Source: Corynebacterium sp. ACRPS
GTDB lineage: Bacteria > Actinomycetota > Actinomycetes > Mycobacteriales > Mycobacteriaceae
Assembly (NCBI RefSeq): GCF_022346005.1
Contig: NZ_JAKRMY010000014.1
Coordinates: forward strand, 1 to 55,624
Direction of reading: 5' to 3'
DNA: 55,624 nucleotides
In this document: piece by piece, positions 8,783-16,242 of the stretch
How the letters are laid out: each line of letters begins with the position of its first letter
How positions within the stretch are numbered: the first letter of the stretch is position 1
Translations under genes and position numbers: made by a program
The notes under the pieces: generated by a model
Databases searched by the model: none
What the model was told of the DNA's origin: nothing
What the model saw: the letters and a program-made list of their open reading frames with translations, nothing else

Positions 8783-9388
8783 GTGCAATTCGCCTGCCCA
8801 CATGCTCTGCGGTACTACACTTTTCCTGTTCTACTGCCCCTTCTATCTCTCCCGGCATTCCGCATAAAAAAGATTCTCGCGCTCTTTCCTGCACTCCTGC
8901 TGGTTGGGTGCTCGTCCACCCCCGCTGACGAGGAGCCCAATTTCACCGGTACCAGCCCACACAGCGCCAGTTCAGACAGTGATGCGCTTGCCGATGCCGC
9001 GCCTGCCAAGCCTTCCAAGCTGCAGAAAGCGGAGAAAGACGATGATTCCGCACTCGCTGCGCAGGTAGGCGGTATTTGTGGCATCCGCGATTACGCACAA
9101 ATCATCGCCGATGATGCCACCGACTGCGCCTTTGCCCTAGACATTTATAAGCACGCAATGGATGCCCCATACAGGCTCGAAACCCCTGATCCAACCGTTA
9201 CTGCAGCCTGGCAGAGCGACATTGCTGTAAAGAACCCGAGCTCTGGTGAGAGCTACGATCTCCACTGCATCATGGCCACGAATCAAAAATCCGTCCATTG
9301 CAGCTCCCAAGAAGACGAAAATATCGGCACCCGCATCGAGCTGACCGCCAGGCCGATTTTCTCCGAGCGCGTGCACACCGAATACTAA
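8783..9388 (+). CDS. four-cysteine lipoprotein B, start codon unclear
   Basis: Paralogue of the lipoprotein at 5373-5987: a Ser/Ala/Asp-rich linker follows lipobox LVGC, then the four-cysteine domain GGICG - DCAF - YDLHC - VHCS in the same order and spacing. The first in-frame ATG (8783) gives an odd 42-residue leader. A textbook lipoprotein signal begins at 8864 with codons for xKKILALFPALLLVGC, but the first codon there is ATA instead of ATG. Either AUA initiation, the longer leader, or a mutated start is possible. Function is unknown; expect a surface-exposed anchored protein if translated. Confidence 0.65.
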   Translation: MQFACPHALRYYTFPVLLPLLSLPAFRIKKILALFPALLLVGCSSTPADEEPNFTGTSPHSASSDSDALADAAPAKPSKLQKAEKDDDSALAAQVGGICGIRDYAQIIADDATDCAFALDIYKHAMDAPYRLETPDPTVTAAWQSDIAVKNPSSGESYDLHCIMATNQKSVHCSSQEDENIGTRIELTARPIFSERVHTEY

Positions 9389-9426
9389 GAAGGAGGCGCC
9401 AGCATTGCTTGCCGACGCCTCCTTCT
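9388..9426. terminator. perfect 11-bp hairpin between lipoprotein B and the tRNA gene
   Basis: AGAAGGAGGCG pairs with CGCCTCCTTCT across a 17-base loop, immediately after the lipoprotein stop and 4 bases from the 3' end of the leftward tRNA gene. It can serve both transcripts, although neither side has a strong U-run. Confidence 0.65.
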
Positions 9427-9430
9427 ACCG

Positions 9431-9504
9431 TGGGGCCACCGGGGCTCGAACCCGGGACCGACGGATTATGAGTCCGGAGCTCTAACCGACTGAGCTATAG
9501 CCCC
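9431..9504 (-). tRNA. tRNA with CAU anticodon (tRNA-Met, possibly tRNA-Ile2)
   Basis: A 74-base cloverleaf: acceptor GGGGCTA pairs with TGGCCCC (one G-U pair), D-arm GCTC/GAGC, anticodon loop CTCATAA, T-arm CCGGG-TTCGAGC-CCCGG, discriminator A. CCA is not encoded. The anticodon stem has one mismatch at its outer pair. The initiator-specific 1-72 mismatch is absent, so this is an elongator Met tRNA or the lysidine-modified Ile tRNA; the sequence alone does not decide. Confidence 0.92.
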
Positions 9505-9599
9505 ACGCAGATTGCACGCCTATTTGGGCGATTATCTGCCCTCAAAAGATTAGTCAAAGAGCGGCCAAAGACCAATTTGCCCCCTTCGCTATTGAGTAT

Positions 9600-10541
9600 T
9601 TGTACGCTTCCTACCCCCTGAGGGTAGAAGTTAATTATGCGCAACTACTCTCTTCTCTCATTCTCGTCTCTGCACTTACGCTTTCCTCCTGCTCGGATAG
9701 CGGTAGTGAGAGCTCAAAGACAAGCGACTCCAGTAATTCCGCGTCCGATGCACAGGTTGATGCGAAGTCCGTAATTGGAACGTGGAAGCAAGAGGACAGC
9801 GCTTCTGACGATGGCTGGATAGAGGCCAGCATCACTGATGACGTCATCACCATCGAATGGGTCATGGACAACGGCGAAAATCGCATGATCTACTGGATTG
9901 GCACTTTTGATGCCCAAGCCGCTGCATCCGGTGAGACCGTTACCTCAAACCGCGATACAGTTGCCACCGCCTCTGAGTGGATGGCCGCTTCGTCAGACAA
10001 GAAAGATTTCTCTATCGATGACAACACCTTAACTTTCAAGGTCGCGATTGAGGATAAGGAATTCACCACACATATGAAGAAGGTGAAGGATGATCCGACA
10101 ACCGTTAATGAGCTAAAGAGCACAGATTTTAGCCAAACCTTTGAAGATGGAGTCTTGGATGTTCCAGCCGCCAAGTTCAAAATAACCGATCACCGCGTTA
10201 TCAAGCCCGGTGAGCCTGGCAATGAAACAGGTGAAAAGCCACTTCTCGTCTTTAGCTATGACGTAACGAATAAAACGGATGAAACCCTGACTACCACCGA
10301 CTTTGTCGCGTACTTCACCGCCATCCAAGACAATGATCCGAATAAGGTAAACGAGCTCGACGTCGGTTCCTATATTGATCCTGAAACTTCCGATACTCAG
10401 CTTGAACAGATTAAAAAGGGAGGCACTGTCGCCGGAACAATCGCCTACGAGCTCGATGATCTAACGACACCTGTGGACCTTGTTGCATCTAGGTCCTTTA
10501 GCCAAGATGAAATTGGCCGCCAAACTTTCGAGCTCGATTAA
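9600..10541 (+). CDS. DUF5067-like lipoprotein, 5' end possibly out of frame
   Basis: The 313-residue frame has lipobox LSSC (Cys31), a Ser/Asp linker and a C-terminal domain (from about residue 180) resembling the DUF5067 extracellular domain found with lipoproteins of Firmicutes and Actinobacteria. The only in-frame start is a TTG at 9600, giving a poor leader. An ATG at 9637, 11 bases after an AGAAG, is one frame off. Removing one CT unit from the CT-rich tract at 9644-9659 would join it to the lipoprotein frame and give a perfect signal (MRNYSSLILVSALTLSSC). The gene is thus phase-off, mutated, or translated from TTG. Confidence 0.7.
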   Translation: MYASYPLRVEVNYAQLLSSLILVSALTLSSCSDSGSESSKTSDSSNSASDAQVDAKSVIGTWKQEDSASDDGWIEASITDDVITIEWVMDNGENRMIYWIGTFDAQAAASGETVTSNRDTVATASEWMAASSDKKDFSIDDNTLTFKVAIEDKEFTTHMKKVKDDPTTVNELKSTDFSQTFEDGVLDVPAAKFKITDHRVIKPGEPGNETGEKPLLVFSYDVTNKTDETLTTTDFVAYFTAIQDNDPNKVNELDVGSYIDPETSDTQLEQIKKGGTVAGTIAYELDDLTTPVDLVASRSFSQDEIGRQTFELD

Positions 10542-10942
10542 CTGCCCGGATACAACGCGCGTAAATCTTCCGTTCTAGCCACTACAGGAAGCGAAGCCCG
10601 CCGAGATGCAAAGCCCGAAAGAAAATCGAGCCTATTTCTCACTGGGGCGGGCAAAACTTGACAGGCAAAACCAGCTCCCTCCCGTATACAACGGGAGGGG
10701 CCTGTGGTAGTGCTCAAAGCAGCATTTTCGCTGTGTTTCTCCCCGCGCCAGCGGGGATTTCTCATTTCCGCTCCCTTAGCACGGGTCCATTTCTAGGTCC
10801 GGCCTTTCCGAAAGCACACGGCTTCCCCTTGTATTGCGACCAATCCAAAGGACTATAGAGCCAATCCGACCACCCTTTGAGCGGCTCCAACCACCCCGTG
10901 CATACGTTACCCCCTGCTTTCACCTCCTATTTCGCTGCGCCC
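10542..10942. other. intergenic region with two G/C hairpins and a CRISPR-repeat-like motif
   Basis: About 400 bases without a convincing gene. A 9-bp inverted repeat CCCTCCCGT/ACGGGAGGG (10677-10698) lies downstream of a TTGACA at 10658. At 10733-10764 is a solitary sequence with core CCCCGCGCCAGCGGGGAT, the same as the core of type I-E CRISPR repeats; no second copy or spacer structure is present. TAGAAT at 10943-10948 may be the -10 box of the PTS operon. Confidence 0.5.
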
Positions 10943-10998
10943 TAGAATCATGAGTGACATTCACCCTGATGCCACTATTTCTGTGATGGGAGATACAC

Positions 10999-11814
10999 AT
11001 GGTCACACTAGATTCCCTCTTGGTGCCCGGCGCCGTGGAGATACATGGCACCGCCAAGGACTGGAGAGCAGCCATCCGACTGGCAGGATCACTGCTGGAA
11101 GAAGCGGGCACGATCACCGCAGACTACACGGAAGCAATGGTGCAATCTGTAGAAGAAACGGGCCCATACATTGTGGTGTCACCTGGTTTCGCTTTTGCGC
11201 ACGCACGGCCTTCGGAGGCGGTAAAGGAAACTTCTTTATCGTGGGTCCATCTGGATAAGCCGGTGGAATTCGGGCACGATTCCAATGACCCTGTTGACCT
11301 CGTCGTGGCATTTGCCGCACGGAGCGACTCCGAACACCTGCAGGCGATGAAACAGCTAGCAAAGCTGCTAGCCACCAAGCGTGATGAACTTAATCGTGCA
11401 GAATCCGAAAAAGAGCTCCGCGCAATCCTCACGGCATCGACTTCGAGTAAGAAGCGCACAACTTCCGCAGCACCGGCGGAGTCAACGGCTCGTCCAGCAA
11501 AGCAAACGGCCGCAGATTCTGTCGCGTCCAAGGGAAAAATCCTCACGGTATGCGGCAACGGCCTAGGCACGTCTTTATTCCTTAAGAACACCCTGGAACA
11601 GGTACTTGATGAATGGGGCTGGGGGTCATACCTGACCGTGGAAGCCACCGACACGATCTCAGCCAAGGGTCGGGCGAGCGAGGCGGATTTCCTTCTCACC
11701 TCCGGCGAAATCGCTGCCACGCTGGGCGATGTCGGCGTTCCCGTATACGTCATCCAAAATTTCACTTCCACTTCCGAACTAGATGCGGCTCTTCGCGAGC
11801 TCTATGACATTTAA
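10999..11814 (+). CDS. PTS ascorbate-type EIIA-EIIB fusion
   Basis: A 271-aa phosphotransferase component. Residues 1-145 form an EIIA domain of the mannitol/fructose/ascorbate type, with the phosphorylated His68 in GFAFAHARP. After a Ser/Thr/Ala linker, residues 180-271 form an EIIB domain of the lactose/ascorbate type with Cys185 in LTVCGNGLGTS. It passes phosphate from HPr to the sugar carried by the EIIC gene that starts 10 bases downstream. GGGAG lies 7 bases before the ATG. By family the substrate is L-ascorbate or a related sugar acid or pentitol; the sequence cannot fix it. Confidence 0.88.
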   Translation: MVTLDSLLVPGAVEIHGTAKDWRAAIRLAGSLLEEAGTITADYTEAMVQSVEETGPYIVVSPGFAFAHARPSEAVKETSLSWVHLDKPVEFGHDSNDPVDLVVAFAARSDSEHLQAMKQLAKLLATKRDELNRAESEKELRAILTASTSSKKRTTSAAPAESTARPAKQTAADSVASKGKILTVCGNGLGTSLFLKNTLEQVLDEWGWGSYLTVEATDTISAKGRASEADFLLTSGEIAATLGDVGVPVYVIQNFTSTSELDAALRELYDI

Positions 11815-11824
11815 GGAATAACGC

Positions 11825-13414
11825 ATGGATATTCTTCTGGCCATAGCCAACTTTCTCGTCAACGAAATCCTCGCTGTACCTGCTTTTCTCATCGGCATCA
11901 TCACCGCCGTCGGCCTAGGTGCCATGGGGCGCGGCGTCGGCAAGACCATCGGCGGCGCGATTAAAGCCACGCTGGGTTTCCTCCTTATCGGCGCCGGTGC
12001 TGGCCTAGTATCCGATTCGCTAGAACCACTGGGTGCCATGATCACCGGCGCGACGGGTGCACAGGGAGTGGTGCCGACTAATGAAGCCATTGTCGGTATC
12101 GCGCAAGACCAGTTCGGCAGCCAAGTCGCTTGGATCATGATTTTGGGGTTTGTTGTCTCCCTCATCTTGGCCCGTATTACACCGCTTAGTTATGTCTTCC
12201 TCACTGGCCACCACGTACTTTTCATGGCCACATTGCTGACGATGGTGCTCGTTGCCACTGGATATCCTTCGTGGGTCATCGTCGCCTTTGGTGCGGGACT
12301 GCTTGGCATTTTGATGGTGTCTTTGCCCGCTATAGCCCACCCCTTTACCCGCCGCATTACCGGCGATGATTCCGTGGCAATTGGGCATTTTGGCACGGCT
12401 GGGTACTTGGTCGCAGGTGGCGTCGGCAAGGCCGTAGGCGGTAAGGGCGATAAAATGTCGCCTTCATCTGAGGACCTGAAACTCCCAGAGGGCTTGCGCT
12501 TCCTGCGCGATTCGATGGTGGCGACGGCTCTTTCTATGGCACTGATGTACCTTGTGCTCGCGGTATTATTTATTGCGCGTGCAGGGTCCGATGAGGCTTT
12601 CACCGCCTTCCCGGATGGCGCCACCGATGTGGGCAATTACCTCATGCAATCCATAACGCAGGGCCTACAGTTTGGCGTGGCCGTTGCCGTCATCCTTTTC
12701 GGTGTCCGCACCATTTTGGGCGAGCTTGTCCCCGCCTTCCAAGGTATTGCGGCAAAGGTGGTTCCCGGCGCGATCCCAGCGCTCGATGCCCCGATTGTCT
12801 TCCCTTACGCTCAAAATGCGGTGCTCATTGGTTTCATTTTCTCCTTCACCGGCGGACTCGTCGGCTTGGCTGTGCTATCACTATGGCTCAACCCGGCTTT
12901 TGGCGTTGCCCTCATTTTGCCCGGCCTCGTGCCACACTTTTTCACCGGCGGCGCGGCCGGTGTGTACGGCAATGCCACCGGCGGGCGCCGTGGAGCGGCT
13001 TTGGGTTCCTTTGCCAATGGCCTGCTCATTACTTTCCTGCCCGCCTTCCTGCTTAGCGTGCTGGGATCTTTCGGCGACGCCCATACCACCTTTGGCGACG
13101 CCGATTTTGGCTGGCTTGGCCTGCTGCTCGGCTGGTCCATCCAAGCTGGCGGTGTATGGAGCGGCATTCTCATCGCAGTGATTGGCCTGGCCATCCTCGC
13201 GGTGGGTTGGGTGTGCCAGCGCAAGCTTGTCGATACCCACTGGGACCCCGCACCCCATCGACCTTCTCCGGCAAAGACGGCCGAAGTAGTCGGCGCCGCT
13301 GCGCCCACCACGGGCGGTGCCGCCGAGAGTGCTGGGAAATCAAGCCAATCCAAGCGCTACCCCAAGGTACTTCCGCCCGAAGGAGCACCCACTCCCCCGG
13401 CGCGGGTTGAGTAG
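11825..13414 (+). CDS. PTS ascorbate-type EIIC permease (UlaA/SgaT family)
   Basis: A 529-aa polytopic membrane permease of the UlaA family with around a dozen hydrophobic helices, family-like segments near the start (GLGAMGRGVGKTIGGAIKAT), and a ~70-residue Pro/Ala/Thr-rich cytoplasmic tail after the last helix. It translocates and hands its substrate to the EIIB domain of the preceding gene, with which it forms an operon. The tail is longer than in E. coli UlaA (465 aa). No ulaD/E/F-like catabolic genes are in view, so the pathway downstream of uptake is not encoded here. Confidence 0.88.
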   Translation: MDILLAIANFLVNEILAVPAFLIGIITAVGLGAMGRGVGKTIGGAIKATLGFLLIGAGAGLVSDSLEPLGAMITGATGAQGVVPTNEAIVGIAQDQFGSQVAWIMILGFVVSLILARITPLSYVFLTGHHVLFMATLLTMVLVATGYPSWVIVAFGAGLLGILMVSLPAIAHPFTRRITGDDSVAIGHFGTAGYLVAGGVGKAVGGKGDKMSPSSEDLKLPEGLRFLRDSMVATALSMALMYLVLAVLFIARAGSDEAFTAFPDGATDVGNYLMQSITQGLQFGVAVAVILFGVRTILGELVPAFQGIAAKVVPGAIPALDAPIVFPYAQNAVLIGFIFSFTGGLVGLAVLSLWLNPAFGVALILPGLVPHFFTGGAAGVYGNATGGRRGAALGSFANGLLITFLPAFLLSVLGSFGDAHTTFGDADFGWLGLLLGWSIQAGGVWSGILIAVIGLAILAVGWVCQRKLVDTHWDPAPHRPSPAKTAEVVGAAAPTTGGAAESAGKSSQSKRYPKVLPPEGAPTPPARVE

Positions 13415-13505
13415 GCCTGCGCCGCACACTTGAGCCGTACCACCTTTCCTAGCGCGTCCTTTCACTTCTTAGGTCGCTGAACTGGAAAAACACCGTTAGG
13501 AATTC

Positions 13506-13530
13506 TGAGTACAATCGGCGGCTGTACTCA
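13506..13530. promoter_or_regulatory. palindromic operator upstream of ohr
   Basis: Perfect 8-bp arms TGAGTACA and TGTACTCA separated by 9 bases, about 38 bases before the ohr start. Position and symmetry suit a MarR/OhrR-type peroxide-sensing repressor. The regulator gene is not in the window, so the assignment rests on location. Confidence 0.5.
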
Positions 13531-13567
13531 CCGCTAGTACGAAAATCACTTTAGAAAAGGAGTAATC

Positions 13568-13987
13568 ATGGATACCCTCTACACCACTGAAGCACTCGCT
13601 ACCGGGGCAGGCCGCGACGGCCGCGCCGTAGTGCAAAATTCGGACCTTGACTTCAAGATGGCCACCCCAAAGGAAATGGGCGGCGATGGCAACGGCGCCA
13701 ACCCGGAGCAGCTCTTCGCTGCTGGCTATGCCGCTTGCTTCCACTCTGCCCTGCAGGCGGTGGCTCGCAGCGAGAAGGCTGAGTTGGGCGATTCTTCCGT
13801 CGGTGCCCGCGTGTCCATTGGCAAGGAGGGCGAAGGCTTCAAGCTCGCCGTTGAGCTCGAGGTCATCATTCCCGCCCAAGAGCACGACAAGGCACAAGCG
13901 CTTGCCGATGCCGCCCACCAGGTCTGCCCCTACTCCAATGCCACCCGCGGCAATATTGACGTCAACGTCACCGTTGCGCAGGACTAA
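13568..13987 (+). CDS. ohr: organic hydroperoxide resistance protein (Ohr)
   Basis: A 139-aa OsmC/Ohr-family thiol peroxidase, normal length. The two catalytic cysteines are Cys57 (GYAACFHSAL) and Cys120 (VCPYSNATRGNI), with the Ohr-type spacing. It detoxifies organic hydroperoxides in the cytoplasm using lipoamide-linked reductants in characterised homologues. AAAAGGAG lies 6 bases before the ATG. It is a single-gene unit with a palindromic operator upstream and an inverted repeat after the stop. Confidence 0.95.
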   Translation: MDTLYTTEALATGAGRDGRAVVQNSDLDFKMATPKEMGGDGNGANPEQLFAAGYAACFHSALQAVARSEKAELGDSSVGARVSIGKEGEGFKLAVELEVIIPAQEHDKAQALADAAHQVCPYSNATRGNIDVNVTVAQD

Positions 13988-14000
13988 GCAGGACTAATAA

Positions 14001-14039
14001 GGACTAATACAGTCTCTTAGTCCTCGGCCCGCAAGGGCC
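14001..14039 (+). terminator. hairpins after ohr
   Basis: GGACTAA (14001-14007) pairs with TTAGTCC (14017-14023), and GGCCC-GCAA-GGGCC follows at 14026-14039. GGACTAA also occurs twice just upstream (13981 and 13991), giving a 10-bp-spaced triplet. No U-run is present, so strength is uncertain. Confidence 0.45.
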
Positions 14040-14122
14040 ACCATGCGCGGGCGGATCCACTGATTCGAATAAGTGAGTCAAACTACGCTGCATGTGTCCG
14101 GCATAGCTGGCAAAATCGAATC

Positions 14123-15592
14123 ATGTCTGTTGAAGCTCGCGCCCTTTCACTGCGGCGGTTATTACATGATTCCGCGGCAGTGCGGCTGCTGGCGGCCGAT
14201 AATGCCCCGGTGATTTTGGCGCTGATTGCTGAGTATTTTCCCCGCGGCACTCGCGCGCGGCCGGCGGCAGAAGTATATGAGCTGATGGTCACCGATTTTG
14301 AGGTGCTCGCCAGTGAATTCTCAATGCCGCGCACACCGCAAAGTTATTGCAATGACTGGGTAAAAGCTGGTTGGCTAGTCCGTAAATCTGGCAAGAGCTC
14401 GCGCGGTGAAACCTTGGAACCGAGCGAGGAAGCGCTGTCCGCGCTCGAGGCCGTTGAGCGTTGGGAAACGCCGGTTACTACGGTCACGGCATCGCGTGTG
14501 GAATCTATAGGCTCGGCGCTACAACGCTTGGCGCGAGATACAAATGAGGATATTTCGAGCCGCGTCGCCAGCTTAGAGGCGGAGCGAGACCGCATTGAGC
14601 GCGAAATTGAAAAGGCTCATTTAGGGCAGTTTGAAAGGCTGACTGCGGCAGAGACGCAGGAGCGCGTCCAAGACGTGCTGAACATGGCCATGGCGGTGCC
14701 AAGCGATTTCGCTAGGGTGCGCCACGAACTCGAAGCCCTCAATCACCGGTTGCGTCGCCAGCTTTTGGATCCAGAAGGTTACCGCGGCGAAGTGTTCGAG
14801 GAAATTTTCAGCGGTGTAGACCACATCGCGGAATCGGACGCTGGGCGCAGCTTCCGCGGATTCTATTCCTACCTCATGGATAGAGAACGCAGTGCGTGGC
14901 TAGATCAGTGGATTAAGCAAGTTTTAGAAAGCGAGGTCGGCCAAGAGCTGGCGCCAGAAAACCGTCGTCAGCTGCGGAATCTCTTCCGCGATATGGAAGA
15001 AACGAGCTTCGAGGTCAATCAAACGATGACTGGCCTGGCGCGCAGCTTGCGCAACTATGTCTCTTCGGAACAATTCGCAGAAGACCGGCGCATGATTGAG
15101 CTACTGCGTGAGGCACGGGGCATGGCCATTGATGCAGCACAGGCATCGGAGTTAAAAGCCTTTCACCGCATGGAAACGCCCTTGCAGCGCATCGGTATGT
15201 CCATTCACTCCGTCTCGCGCATCCAACTAGCCAACCCAGGACGCGAGGTCGTGGAAGAAGCACCGGAAGCCTTCCAGCCAGGCCAGGAGAACGCGGAGGC
15301 GTTGTACGAGTTAGTGCGCGAGTCAGAGATTGACTTTGAGGAACTGCATGCGGCGATTCGCGGGGCCGTCGGCAAGGCGGGTCCGTGCACGATTGGCCAA
15401 GTATTGCAGGCGTACCCACCCACGCAGGGCCTGGCCAGCGTCGTGGGATTGGTACATATTGCGGACCAGCACCCGCTACCGGCTTTGCATGATGCGCACG
15501 AGAAGGTCACCTGGACTGAGGAAGATGGGACCATTCGCGCGGCGTATATCCCTACTATGTATTTCGATAGCACCACCGTTGAGGAGTTGTAG
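14123..15592 (+). CDS. jetA: Wadjet JetA / MksF-like kleisin subunit (DUF3375)
   Basis: A 489-aa DUF3375 protein, first gene of a four-gene Wadjet operon. JetA is the kleisin-like subunit that bridges the JetC SMC-like heads and binds JetB. The sequence begins with the helical N-terminal domain (LSLRRLLHDSAAVRLLAADNAP), has a long coiled-coil middle (residues 130-310) and no enzymatic motif, as expected. It overlaps jetB by one base (TAGTG). No good ribosome site precedes the ATG, suggesting a leaderless transcript. The complex cleaves small circular plasmids after sensing them by loop extrusion (Doron et al. 2018; the C. glutamicum MksBEFG system is equivalent). Confidence 0.92.
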   Translation: MSVEARALSLRRLLHDSAAVRLLAADNAPVILALIAEYFPRGTRARPAAEVYELMVTDFEVLASEFSMPRTPQSYCNDWVKAGWLVRKSGKSSRGETLEPSEEALSALEAVERWETPVTTVTASRVESIGSALQRLARDTNEDISSRVASLEAERDRIEREIEKAHLGQFERLTAAETQERVQDVLNMAMAVPSDFARVRHELEALNHRLRRQLLDPEGYRGEVFEEIFSGVDHIAESDAGRSFRGFYSYLMDRERSAWLDQWIKQVLESEVGQELAPENRRQLRNLFRDMEETSFEVNQTMTGLARSLRNYVSSEQFAEDRRMIELLREARGMAIDAAQASELKAFHRMETPLQRIGMSIHSVSRIQLANPGREVVEEAPEAFQPGQENAEALYELVRESEIDFEELHAAIRGAVGKAGPCTIGQVLQAYPPTQGLASVVGLVHIADQHPLPALHDAHEKVTWTEEDGTIRAAYIPTMYFDSTTVEEL

Positions 15593-16242
15593 TGAGCGCT
15601 ACTGATAATCACCGCGTCGATTCGGCGCATGAGCCCCCGCTGTGGGAAAGCGATAAAGGATCGCTGACCTATAACTCGCGCCGCGCCTTGGTGCAGCTTT
15701 TGAAAGGTCCGCTGGTGCGTGCGCACAAGGAACCTATCTTATGGTCCGCCATCATCTCGGACGAAGACAACCTGCGTGCCCGCTTGCATGAGGTATTCCT
15801 CGAGCTGGTCGTCGATGAAGCGGAAGGGTTTGCGTTTACCCGGATGGTAGAAGAGGAAACTCTGCCCATTCCGCAGGTACTGCGCACGGATAAGCTCAAG
15901 CACATCGATACCGCCATCCTGCTGAACCTGCGCCAAGAACTTGGTCTGGCGCTGCCCGGTGAACGCGTGATTGTGGATGTAGAAGATCTCCGGGAGGGCA
16001 TTGGCTACGTCCGCGCGGTTGATAACCGCGATGAAGCCGGGTTCAATAACCGCTTCAATGCGGCGATTAAACGCATCCGCAATGAATACTCGCTGCTCAG
16101 CGCCACCGAGACAGAGGGGCGCTACGAGGTTTCACCCGTCTTGCGCCAGCTTTTCGATGCCGCCACGGTCACCGCCATCCGGGATGAATACGCCCGCCTC
16201 GCAGAAGCCGAGGGCGACCAGGAGGAAGCTTCCGATGACTAA
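15592..16242 (+). CDS. jetB: Wadjet JetB / MksE-like subunit (DUF4194)
   Basis: A 216-aa DUF4194 winged-helix subunit of the Wadjet complex, equivalent to MksE/KITE proteins, binding the kleisin JetA and DNA. It starts with GTG overlapping the jetA stop codon and ends inside the jetC start (8-base overlap). This tight coupling implies a single translationally linked operon. Conserved helical segments (NSRRALVQLLKGPLVRAHKEP) lie near residue 30. Length is normal for the family. Confidence 0.92.
   Translation: MSATDNHRVDSAHEPPLWESDKGSLTYNSRRALVQLLKGPLVRAHKEPILWSAIISDEDNLRARLHEVFLELVVDEAEGFAFTRMVEEETLPIPQVLRTDKLKHIDTAILLNLRQELGLALPGERVIVDVEDLREGIGYVRAVDNRDEAGFNNRFNAAIKRIRNEYSLLSATETEGRYEVSPVLRQLFDAATVTAIRDEYARLAEAEGDQEEASDD

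Noticed and set aside
10560..10765. A CRISPR array near the type I-E-like motif
   Set aside because: Only one repeat-like copy, no regular spacers, no cas genes in the window.
16001..16234. 78-residue N-terminal extension of JetC
   Set aside because: It is the alternate frame of jetB; the ATG at 16235 has a strong ribosome site and matches the family N-terminus.
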